This document shows, in pieces, positions 4,959 to 10,938 of a stretch of 10,938 nucleotides of DNA. The notes beneath the pieces are model-generated. The model did no database searches, was not told where the DNA came from, and saw only the letters and a program-made list of their open reading frames with translations. Within the stretch, counting starts at the first letter, position 1, and each line of letters starts with the position of its first letter. The position numbers were made by a program, and so were the translations under genes. The stretch spans positions 1 to 10,938 of the forward strand of contig JASLSL010000047.1 in assembly GCA_030743445.1 (NCBI GenBank), written 5' to 3'. The stretch is from Alphaproteobacteria bacterium (GTDB taxonomy: Bacteria > Pseudomonadota > Alphaproteobacteria > UBA8366).

Positions 4959-6629
4959 ATGCTGACGGCGCTCAGTGTCCGCAACGTCGTCCTGATCGAC
5001 CGGCTGGACCTCACCTTCACCGACGGCCTCTCGGTTCTGACCGGAGAGACCGGCGCCGGGAAGTCGATCCTTCTCGACGCGTTGGGCTTGGCACTCGGCG
5101 CCCGCGGCGACGCGGCCCTGATTCGCCCCAGCGCCGACGAGGCGACGGTCGCCGCCAGCTTCGATCCGCCGAGTGGCCATCCGGCGACGGCGCTTGCCGC
5201 GGAGCATGGCCTCGACGCCGACGAAGAATTGGTGCTGCGCCGGACCCTGCGCAATGACGGCCGCAGCCGCGCCTTCATCAACGACCAGCCGGTCAGCGTC
5301 GGACTGTTGCGGCGGCTCGGTGAAGAGCTGGTGGAGATCCAGGGCCAGTTCGAAGCCCGCGGCCTGCTCGAGCGCGCGATGCACCGGGGACTGCTCGACG
5401 CTTTTGGCGGGCTCGCGAATAAAGCCGAGGGCACCAGCGCCGCCCATACCGCCTGGCGGGATGCGGTCGCCGCGCTGGAGAAGGCCGAGCAGGCCGCCGC
5501 CGACGCCAAGCGTGACGAGGAGTTCCTGCGCCACGCGGCGGACGAACTGGCTAAGCTCGGCCCGGAGGCCGGCGAAGAGGCTCGGCTCGCGGCGACACGG
5601 GCGCTGCTGATGCATGCCGAACAGCTCATCGAGGCGATGGATGCGGCGCGCGACGAATTGGAGGGCGAGACTGGCGCCGACACAAGGATCGGTGCCGCCC
5701 TGCGCCAGATCGAGGGCGTGGCGGACAAGGCGGCGGGACGGCTCGATCCGGCGCTGACGGCGCTGCAACGCGCTGCGCTCGAGACCGAGGAGGCGCTGCA
5801 CGCGCTGCGCGCAGCGGCAAACGACGTCGATGCGGAGGGCGGGCGGCTCGACGAGGTCGAAGAGCGCCTGTTCGCGCTGCGGGACGTCGCGCGCAAACAC
5901 GGCGTCGAGGTCGATGCGTTGCTGGAACTGGCCGGCGAGATCGCCGCCAAACTGACCCTGATCGAGGATCATTCGGCGGCAATCGGCGACTTGACTGCGG
6001 CGGCAGAGGCGGCGCGCCAAGATTTTCTCGCGAAGGCCGAGGCGCTGAGCGCGGCCCGGGCAAAGGCGGCGAAGAAGCTGGATGAGGCGGTCGCCGGCGA
6101 GCTGCCGCCGCTGAAGCTGGAGAAGGCGGTGTTCGAGACAGCGATCGAGCGCTTGGCCGAAGAGAATTGGGGTGCCGACGGTCTCGACCGGGTGGAATTC
6201 CTCGCCACCACGAATCCGGGTGCGACGGCCGGACCTCTGGCGAAGGTCGCGTCCGGCGGCGAACTATCCCGGTTCATGCTGGCATTGAAGGTCGCGCTCG
6301 CCGAGGTCGGCGCCGTTCCGACCCTGGTGTTCGACGAGGTCGACAGCAACATCGGCGGCGCCACGGCGGACGCGGTCGGCGAACGCCTCGAAAAGCTGGC
6401 GGAAGGCTTCCAGGTGCTCGTCGTGACCCACTCGCCGCAAGTCGCGGCGCGCGGCGGCGATCACTTGCGGGTCGACAAGCAGGGCGACGGCGAGCGCATG
6501 GTGACGGGCGTCGAGCGTCTCGGTCTCGACGCCCGGCGCGAGGAAGTAGCGCGCATGCTGTCGGGCCGCACCGTCACCGACGAGGCCCGAGGTGCTGCCG
6601 ATCGGTTGATCGAGGGAGAGCCCGCATGA
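4959..6629 (+). CDS. recN: DNA repair protein RecN
   Basis: RecN is an SMC-like ATPase acting early in recombinational repair of double-strand breaks, where it helps hold DNA ends and sister chromosomes together. The 556-residue length matches E. coli RecN (553). Walker A is GETGAGKS at residues 29–36. A long Ala/Glu/Arg/Lys-rich coiled-coil region (about 150–360, with a short break) separates the two ATPase halves. The ABC signature SGGELS is at 432–437. Walker B ends in D459 and E460 (LVFDEVDSNIGG), and the switch His is H491 in VTHSPQVAA. The ATG at 4959 begins in the spacer seven bases after bamD, and no clear Shine-Dalgarno is visible, so translational coupling to bamD is likely. Its stop overlaps the ligA start. 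Any SOS control would have to come from an upstream promoter, since no LexA-type site is evident at the bamD–recN junction. Confidence 0.97.
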   Translation: MLTALSVRNVVLIDRLDLTFTDGLSVLTGETGAGKSILLDALGLALGARGDAALIRPSADEATVAASFDPPSGHPATALAAEHGLDADEELVLRRTLRNDGRSRAFINDQPVSVGLLRRLGEELVEIQGQFEARGLLERAMHRGLLDAFGGLANKAEGTSAAHTAWRDAVAALEKAEQAAADAKRDEEFLRHAADELAKLGPEAGEEARLAATRALLMHAEQLIEAMDAARDELEGETGADTRIGAALRQIEGVADKAAGRLDPALTALQRAALETEEALHALRAAANDVDAEGGRLDEVEERLFALRDVARKHGVEVDALLELAGEIAAKLTLIEDHSAAIGDLTAAAEAARQDFLAKAEALSAARAKAAKKLDEAVAGELPPLKLEKAVFETAIERLAEENWGADGLDRVEFLATTNPGATAGPLAKVASGGELSRFMLALKVALAEVGAVPTLVFDEVDSNIGGATADAVGERLEKLAEGFQVLVVTHSPQVAARGGDHLRVDKQGDGERMVTGVERLGLDARREEVARMLSGRTVTDEARGAADRLIEGEPA

Positions 6630-8743
6630 ACGAAGGGGCGAGCCCGGTCGACGATTTGTCGGAGGCGGAAGCGGCGGCGGAGCTCGAGCGTTTGGCCGCC
6701 GAGATCGCCCGACATGACGAGCTCTATTACCAGGATGACGCGCCCGAGGTGTCGGACGCGGAATACGACGCGCTGCGCCACCGCAACGCCGCGATCGAAA
6801 CGTTGTTTTCTGCCCTGGTCCGCGCCGACAGCCCGAGCCGGCGGGTCGGCGCCGCCCCGGCCGTCGGTTTCGCCAAGGTCACCCACGCGAGGCCGATGCT
6901 GTCGCTCGCCAACGCCTTCGACGCGGACGATCTGCACGACTTCGTCGCCCGGGTGCGCCGGTTCCTGAACCTGGGCGAAGACGAGCCGGTCGAACTCGTC
7001 GCCGAGCCCAAGATCGACGGCCTCTCGGCGTCGTTACGATATGCGGACGGCCGCTTCGTCTTGGGTGCGACACGCGGTGACGGTTCGGTCGGCGAGGACA
7101 TCACCCGCAACCTCGACACCATCGACGAGATCCCGAAGACGCTGACCGGCAAGGCGCCCAGCGTGTTGGAAGTGCGCGGCGAGGTCTACATGACCAAGCC
7201 GGATTTTCGAGCCCTCAACGAACGCCAGGCGGCGGCCGACGACAAGGTCTTCGCCAATCCGCGCAATGCCGCCGCGGGCAGCCTGCGCCAGATCGACCGA
7301 ACCGTCACCGCCGGCCGGCCACTGCGTTTCCTCGCCTACAGCTGGGGCGAGGTCAGCGAAGATGTGGCCGAGACCCATTGGGCGGCGATCGAGCGGCTCG
7401 CGGCGATGGGTTTTCAAACCAACCCGCTATCGCGGCTCTGCGCCGACGTCGACGAGATTTTGGCGCTTTACGACGATCTCTTGGGCCAACGTGCCGAATT
7501 GCCCTACGACATCGACGGCGTCGTCTACAAGGTCAACCGCCTCGACTGGCAGGAACGCCTCGGTGCGGTCAGCCGCGCGCCGCGTTGGGCCGTCGCCCAC
7601 AAGTTCCCGGCCGAACAGGCGGAGACCGAATTGCTGGACATCACCATTCAGGTCGGCCGCACCGGCTCGCTGACACCGGTCGCCGCGTTGAAGCCGGTCA
7701 CCGTCGGCGGCGTCGTCGTCAGCCGCGCGACCTTGCATAACGAGGACGAGATCGAGCGCCTGGGTGTGAGAATCGGCGACCACGTCATTGTCCAACGCGC
7801 CGGCGACGTGATCCCCCAGATCGTGCGGGCGATCGAAGACAAACGCCCGCAGGGTGCCAAGAAATTCTCCTTCCCCGACCGTTGCCCGGCGTGCGGCAGC
7901 CGCGCGGCGCGAGAAGGCGACAAGGCGCGCACCCGCTGCACCGGCGGCCTGATCTGCCCGGCCCAACAGGTCGAGCGCCTGAAGCATTTCGTCAGCCGCA
8001 ACGCCTTCGACATCGAGGGCCTCGGCACCAAGCACATCATCGCCTTCCGCGAGGACGGGTTGATTTCGACCCCGGGCGATATCTTCCGCCTTCACGACCA
8101 TCGCGAAGACTTGGAGGCGCGCGAGGGCTGGGGCGGACAATCGGTCGCCAACCTGCTGGCGGCGATCGAGGAGCGGCGCAAAATTCCGCTCGACCGCCTG
8201 ATCAACGCGCTCGGCATCCCGCAAATCGGCCAGGCGACGGCGCGTCTGCTGGCGCTCAACTACGGCACGCTCGACGCCCTGCGGGCGGTGATGGATGCGG
8301 CCGCGGCCGATCGGCAGGCCGACCCGAACGAAGATAAGAAACCGGAATTGGTCGGCGAGGCCTATGCGGCACTCTGCGCCATCGACCAGGTCGGGATGAA
8401 CGTCGCCGATGACCTGTTGGCGTTTTTCGCCGAGCCGCACAACCGCGAGGTGCTGGACGATCTCGGCCGCGAGCTCGAGATCGAGGCCTACGAGGCTCCA
8501 TCGGTCGGCGATTCCCCGGTCGCAGGCAAGACCGTGGTGTTCACTGGCACGCTCGTGGAAATGACCCGCAGCGAGGCCAAGGCGCGGGCCGAATCCCTCG
8601 GCGCCAAGGTCGCGGGCTCGGTCTCGAAGAAGACCGATTACGTGGTCGCCGGACCGGGGGCCGGCTCGAAAGCGAAGAAAGCGGCCGAACTCGGCATCGC
8701 GACGCTCAGCGAAGAGGAATGGCTGACGCTAATCGGCGGATGA
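6626..8743 (+). CDS. ligA: NAD+-dependent DNA ligase LigA
   Basis: LigA seals nicks during replication and repair using NAD+. ATG 6626 overlaps the recN stop as ATGA and follows GGGAG (6614–6618); the product is 705 residues (E. coli 671). Order of parts: Ia domain binding NMN (HDELYYQ at 30–36, DAEYD at 44–48); nucleotidyltransferase domain with the adenylated lysine K129 in KIDG, then TRGDGSVGEDITRN; OB fold; four-Cys zinc finger C420, C423, C438, C444, with spacings 2/14/5 as in E. coli; helix-hairpin-helix domain; BRCT domain from about 630 to the end. An Asp/Lys-rich stretch within the helix-hairpin-helix region (QADPNEDKKPELVGEAYAAL) explains much of the extra length. The frame stays open upstream to 6167 inside recN, but that part has no ligase similarity. 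All catalytic residues checked are present. Confidence 0.98.
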   Translation: MNEGASPVDDLSEAEAAAELERLAAEIARHDELYYQDDAPEVSDAEYDALRHRNAAIETLFSALVRADSPSRRVGAAPAVGFAKVTHARPMLSLANAFDADDLHDFVARVRRFLNLGEDEPVELVAEPKIDGLSASLRYADGRFVLGATRGDGSVGEDITRNLDTIDEIPKTLTGKAPSVLEVRGEVYMTKPDFRALNERQAAADDKVFANPRNAAAGSLRQIDRTVTAGRPLRFLAYSWGEVSEDVAETHWAAIERLAAMGFQTNPLSRLCADVDEILALYDDLLGQRAELPYDIDGVVYKVNRLDWQERLGAVSRAPRWAVAHKFPAEQAETELLDITIQVGRTGSLTPVAALKPVTVGGVVVSRATLHNEDEIERLGVRIGDHVIVQRAGDVIPQIVRAIEDKRPQGAKKFSFPDRCPACGSRAAREGDKARTRCTGGLICPAQQVERLKHFVSRNAFDIEGLGTKHIIAFREDGLISTPGDIFRLHDHREDLEAREGWGGQSVANLLAAIEERRKIPLDRLINALGIPQIGQATARLLALNYGTLDALRAVMDAAAADRQADPNEDKKPELVGEAYAALCAIDQVGMNVADDLLAFFAEPHNREVLDDLGRELEIEAYEAPSVGDSPVAGKTVVFTGTLVEMTRSEAKARAESLGAKVAGSVSKKTDYVVAGPGAGSKAKKAAELGIATLSEEEWLTLIGG

Positions 8744-8788
8744 ACGGAAGCGTTGCAATTCAGTGAAATATTCCGCACAAAGTCCTTA

Positions 8789-8819
8789 ACGAACAATTCG
8801 TAAAGTCGTGTAATATAAG
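8789..8819 (+). promoter_or_regulatory. AT-rich promoter-like region before the subtilase, with small inverted repeat
   Basis: The 163-base spacer 8744–8906 is clearly AT-richer than its surroundings. ACGAA-CAA-TTCGT (8789–8801) is a perfect inverted repeat that could be an operator. Near 8811–8819, TAATATAAG contains -10-like hexamers (TAATAT, TATAAG). TTAACG (8786–8791) is a possible but poorly spaced -35. No terminator with a T run is seen after ligA. A promoter for the protease gene is plausible here, but its exact elements are uncertain. Confidence 0.35.
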
Positions 8820-8906
8820 GATACGGAGGGGCACGTCCGAATCATGGGGCGTTGGGCGTCATTCGTGGCCGTGAGCACAGGCTTGCGGCACGGGAGATGT
8901 GGGCAC

Positions 8907-10253
8907 ATGAACGTCGCACGATATTTTCTATTTCTCGCTTCGATCGCGCTGGGCGCCACGGTCCTGGCCGCCGGGCCGGCATTGGCCGATGCGACGATCC
9001 TGAAATACGACAAACAAGGCCGGGTGATCGATTCCGACGAGATAAAAAGCAAGAAGGGTACGACGGGTGCGACCGGGGCGCCGACGGGCTCCCGCACCAA
9101 GGGCAAGGCCCGGCGGACGCCGGCCTCGACGGGCCCGGGAAAACCCGGCAAATCGATCGAGATGAAGACCATACCCAACCCAAACGACCAGTTCGAAAAG
9201 GGCGAGGTGATGGTGCTCGGCGATCCCGTGAAAATGGAAGACAAGCTGAAGTCGCTCGGCTTCACCATCATCGAGAAGGTGCCGATGGCCGAGCTCGGGC
9301 TAACCGCGATCCGGCTCAAGATCCCGAAGCGCATGAGCGAGCGTCAGGCGTTGAGCATCTTGCGTTCGAACTTCCCGAACATCATTTCCGACATGCACAC
9401 CGTGTTCGATCTTTCCCAAGGCCCGGCGGCGGGCTCTTCGGATTTCGCCATACGATTGGTCGGTTGGGGCCGCGTCGCGCCGACCTGCGGCAAGGGTGTG
9501 CGGATCGGCATGATCGATACCTATCCCGACACCAAGCATCCGATGCTGAAGGGCCAGAAGATCGTCGCCTTCAACTTCGTCCCGAAGGACAAGAGACCGG
9601 CGGTCTCGGACCATGGCACGGGCATCGCGGGCCTGTTGGTCGGCAAGCCCTACAGGGGCAGTCCGGGCGGGCTGTTGCCGGGTGCCCAGCTCCTCGCCGG
9701 CGGAATCTTCGAGAAGCGCAAGGACGGCAAGCCGCGCGGCAATCTGATGGCCTTCCTGAAAGCGATCAACTGGCTCGCCAAGAACAAGGTGTCGGTCGTC
9801 AATCTCTCGATCGCCGGCTCGAAGAACAAGGTTTTGACCAAGGTCGCGAGCAAGTCGGTCAAAAGCGGCCTGATCCTGGTCGCCGCGGCGGGTAATGCCG
9901 GGCCCGGGGCCAAGCCCGCCTACCCGGCGGCCTACAGCGAAGTGGTTTCGGTCACCGCCCTCGATGGCCGGAGGCGTATCTACCGGCACGCCAACCGCGG
10001 AAAATACATTGATTTCGCCGCCCCCGGTGTCGCGATCTGGGCGGCCGGCAAGCGCGGCGGCAAGTTGCAGAGCGGTACGTCGTTCGCGGTGCCGTTCATC
10101 ACCAGCCTGGTGGCGTTGCTGGTCCACGGCGGCAACCCCCGCGATCCCAAGGTGTTGCGGGCGAAGCTTCGAGGCTACGTTCAGGATTTGGGAAAGCCGG
10201 GCAAGGACACTGATTTCGGCTTCGGCATGGTGCGGGTACGCCCGTCCTGCTGA
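8907..10253 (+). CDS. Exported subtilisin-like (S8) serine protease
   Basis: This is a secreted serine endopeptidase of the subtilase family; its substrate cannot be told. ATG 8907 follows GGGAG (8892–8896) and starts a clean Sec signal peptide (MNVARYFLFLASIALGATVL…) with likely cleavage after ALA at residue 27. ATG 8844 is in frame but would add 21 non-hydrophobic residues. The 448-residue product continues with a Gly/Thr/Pro/Lys-rich stretch (about 50–85). A prodomain-like region follows (about 95–170; VMVLGDPVKMEDKLKSLGFT). The catalytic domain has D204 (GMIDTYPD), H236 (DHGTGIAG), oxyanion N330 (AAGNAG) and nucleophile S392 (SGTSFA). The spacings of 32, 94 and 62 are near those of subtilisin. 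The mature part has only two cysteines, C194 and the last residue C448. No membrane anchor is visible after the signal peptide. It is not part of the conserved dcw run. Confidence 0.92.
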   Translation: MNVARYFLFLASIALGATVLAAGPALADATILKYDKQGRVIDSDEIKSKKGTTGATGAPTGSRTKGKARRTPASTGPGKPGKSIEMKTIPNPNDQFEKGEVMVLGDPVKMEDKLKSLGFTIIEKVPMAELGLTAIRLKIPKRMSERQALSILRSNFPNIISDMHTVFDLSQGPAAGSSDFAIRLVGWGRVAPTCGKGVRIGMIDTYPDTKHPMLKGQKIVAFNFVPKDKRPAVSDHGTGIAGLLVGKPYRGSPGGLLPGAQLLAGGIFEKRKDGKPRGNLMAFLKAINWLAKNKVSVVNLSIAGSKNKVLTKVASKSVKSGLILVAAAGNAGPGAKPAYPAAYSEVVSVTALDGRRRIYRHANRGKYIDFAAPGVAIWAAGKRGGKLQSGTSFAVPFITSLVALLVHGGNPRDPKVLRAKLRGYVQDLGKPGKDTDFGFGMVRVRPSC

Positions 10254-10271
10254 CCGACGCGAATTGAAAAC

Positions 10272-10938
10272 TCAACCACCGAGCGGCCGGGTCGCCCCGG
10301 CCAGCCAATTCGCCGTTTCGTCGTCGAGCCGCGGGGTGAGGTCGTTCCGCACCGCCTCGTGGTAGTCGTCGAGCCAGGCGATCTCGTCCGCTGTCAGCAA
10401 GTTTGCGTCCACCAGATCGCGGTCGATCGGCGCGCGCGTCAGGGTCTCGAAGCCGAGCAGCGGTCGCTCGCCGCCCTCGACTTCCGGCGCTCGCACCACC
10501 AATACCAAGTTTTCGATGCGGATGCCGTAGGCCCCGATTTTGTAATAGCCGGGCTCGTTGGAAACGATCATGCCAGGCTCGAGCGCGGTCCCGCCGCCGG
10601 TTTTGGAAATGCGTTGCGGGCCTTCGTGCACCCCGAGATAACTGCCGACCCCATGGCCGGTGCCATGGTCGAAGTCGAGCCCGGCGCGCCACAGCGCTTG
10701 GCGCGCCAGGAGGTCGAGCGCGGCGCCCGAGGTGCCCTCGGGAAATCGCGCCGTGGCGATCGCGATATGACCCATCAAGACCCGGGTGAAGCGATCGCGC
10801 ATCTCGTGGGTCGGTTCGCCGACGGCAAGGGTCCGCGTCACATCGGTCGTGCCGTCGAGGTATTGGCCGCCGGAATCGACGAGATAGAGATCGCCCTCGC
10901 CGATCTTCCGATTGCTTTCCGAGCTCGCATTGTAATGC
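10272..10938 (-). CDS. M24-family Xaa-Pro aminopeptidase (aminopeptidase P), C-terminal part
   Basis: This metallopeptidase removes N-terminal residues that precede proline. It reads leftward with its stop at 10272–10274, and the frame stays open to the window edge, giving 221 visible residues; the N-terminal part is outside. The pita-bread fold's metal ligands all appear in order: Asp in YLVDSGGQY, Asp in GTTDVTRT, His in GTGHGVGSY, Glu in SNEPGYY and Glu in IRIENL. The tail (WLDDYHEAVRNDLTPRLDD…WLAGATRPL) resembles the C-terminal extension of the long, roughly 600-residue aminopeptidase P type, rather than the shorter E. coli PepP. It converges on the subtilase gene, with 18 bases between the two stops and no clear bidirectional terminator. 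Confidence 0.93.
   Translation of the reverse strand, partial: HYNASSESNRKIGEGDLYLVDSGGQYLDGTTDVTRTLAVGEPTHEMRDRFTRVLMGHIAIATARFPEGTSGAALDLLARQALWRAGLDFDHGTGHGVGSYLGVHEGPQRISKTGGGTALEPGMIVSNEPGYYKIGAYGIRIENLVLVVRAPEVEGGERPLLGFETLTRAPIDRDLVDANLLTADEIAWLDDYHEAVRNDLTPRLDDETANWLAGATRPLGG

Noticed and set aside
4826..6020. Two long minus-strand frames over bamD–recN (about 370 residues each)
   Set aside because: They overlap a secure RecN with all ATPase motifs, and their translations are compositionally biased (Ser/Ala- or Arg/Gln-rich) shadows.
6167..6625. Apparent N-terminal extension of ligA within recN
   Set aside because: The translation is Arg/Gly-rich without ligase similarity. The family N-terminus, an ATGA overlap and a GGGAG site all support ATG 6626.
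7427..8440. 337-residue minus-strand frame across ligA
   Set aside because: Antisense of LigA catalytic, OB and zinc-finger coding sequence; no independent support.
8786..8805. CtrA-type site (TTAA-N7-TTAA) before the protease gene
   Set aside because: TTAA is present at 8786, but the second half-site is not found at the required 7-base spacing.
8844..8906. Upstream ATG 8844 as the protease start
   Set aside because: GGAGG lies 14 bases before it, which is longish, and the extra 21 residues would bury an otherwise clean signal peptide that begins at ATG 8907. It remains a minor possibility.
10254..10271. Bidirectional terminator between the convergent protease and aminopeptidase genes
   Set aside because: The 18-base gap has no inverted repeat with a T run; any terminator would lie within the coding ends.
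1..10938. CRISPR arrays, tRNA/rRNA genes, insertion sequences, prophage or defence genes
   Set aside because: No regularly spaced repeats, cloverleaf sequences, transposase-like frames or terminal inverted repeats were seen; coding content is almost continuous housekeeping genes.

Overview
The window is a GC-rich, tightly packed stretch of a bacterial chromosome. Its gene order ftsA–ftsZ–lpxC–bamD–recN–ligA is the familiar tail of the alphaproteobacterial division and cell-wall (dcw) cluster. The FtsZ type (long Ala/Pro/Glu/Lys linker and a terminal LDIPAFLRRQ peptide) and the lipid A gene both fit a Gram-negative alphaproteobacterium. The order Rhodospirillales is a guess; the sequence alone does not settle it.

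Layout. 1–853: the last two thirds of ftsA, cut by the window edge. 854–981: a short spacer with two tandem hairpin repeats. 982–2742: ftsZ. 2743–2977: a 235-base spacer with several inverted repeats, one a 16-bp stem with a GGGA loop, forming the leader of lpxC. 2978–3925: lpxC, starting at a GTG with a strong ribosome binding site. 3926–4099: a spacer with further hairpins, a terminator-like hairpin with a T run and a possible -10 element. 4100–4951, 4959–6629 and 6626–8743: bamD, recN and ligA, packed as an operon (7-base gap, then a 4-base ATGA overlap). 8744–8906: a noticeably AT-richer promoter-like spacer. 8907–10253: an exported subtilisin-type serine protease with a full catalytic quartet. 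10272–10938: the C-terminal half of an M24 Xaa-Pro aminopeptidase, convergent on the minus strand and cut by the window edge.

How the genes fit together. FtsA and FtsZ build and anchor the Z-ring. LpxC commits UDP-GlcNAc to lipid A synthesis, and BamD belongs to the machine that inserts outer-membrane β-barrels, so division sits beside outer-membrane growth. RecN and LigA add double-strand-break repair and nick sealing. The secreted protease and the aminopeptidase have no evident link to division and mark the end of the conserved cluster.

Most of the window is conserved housekeeping DNA, and I found no convincing new multi-gene system. The less ordinary items are the structured ftsZ–lpxC leader, the repeated GCCGG hairpins, the very long FtsZ linker, the Asp at +2 of the BamD lipobox, and the secreted subtilase with just two cysteines, one of them its last residue.
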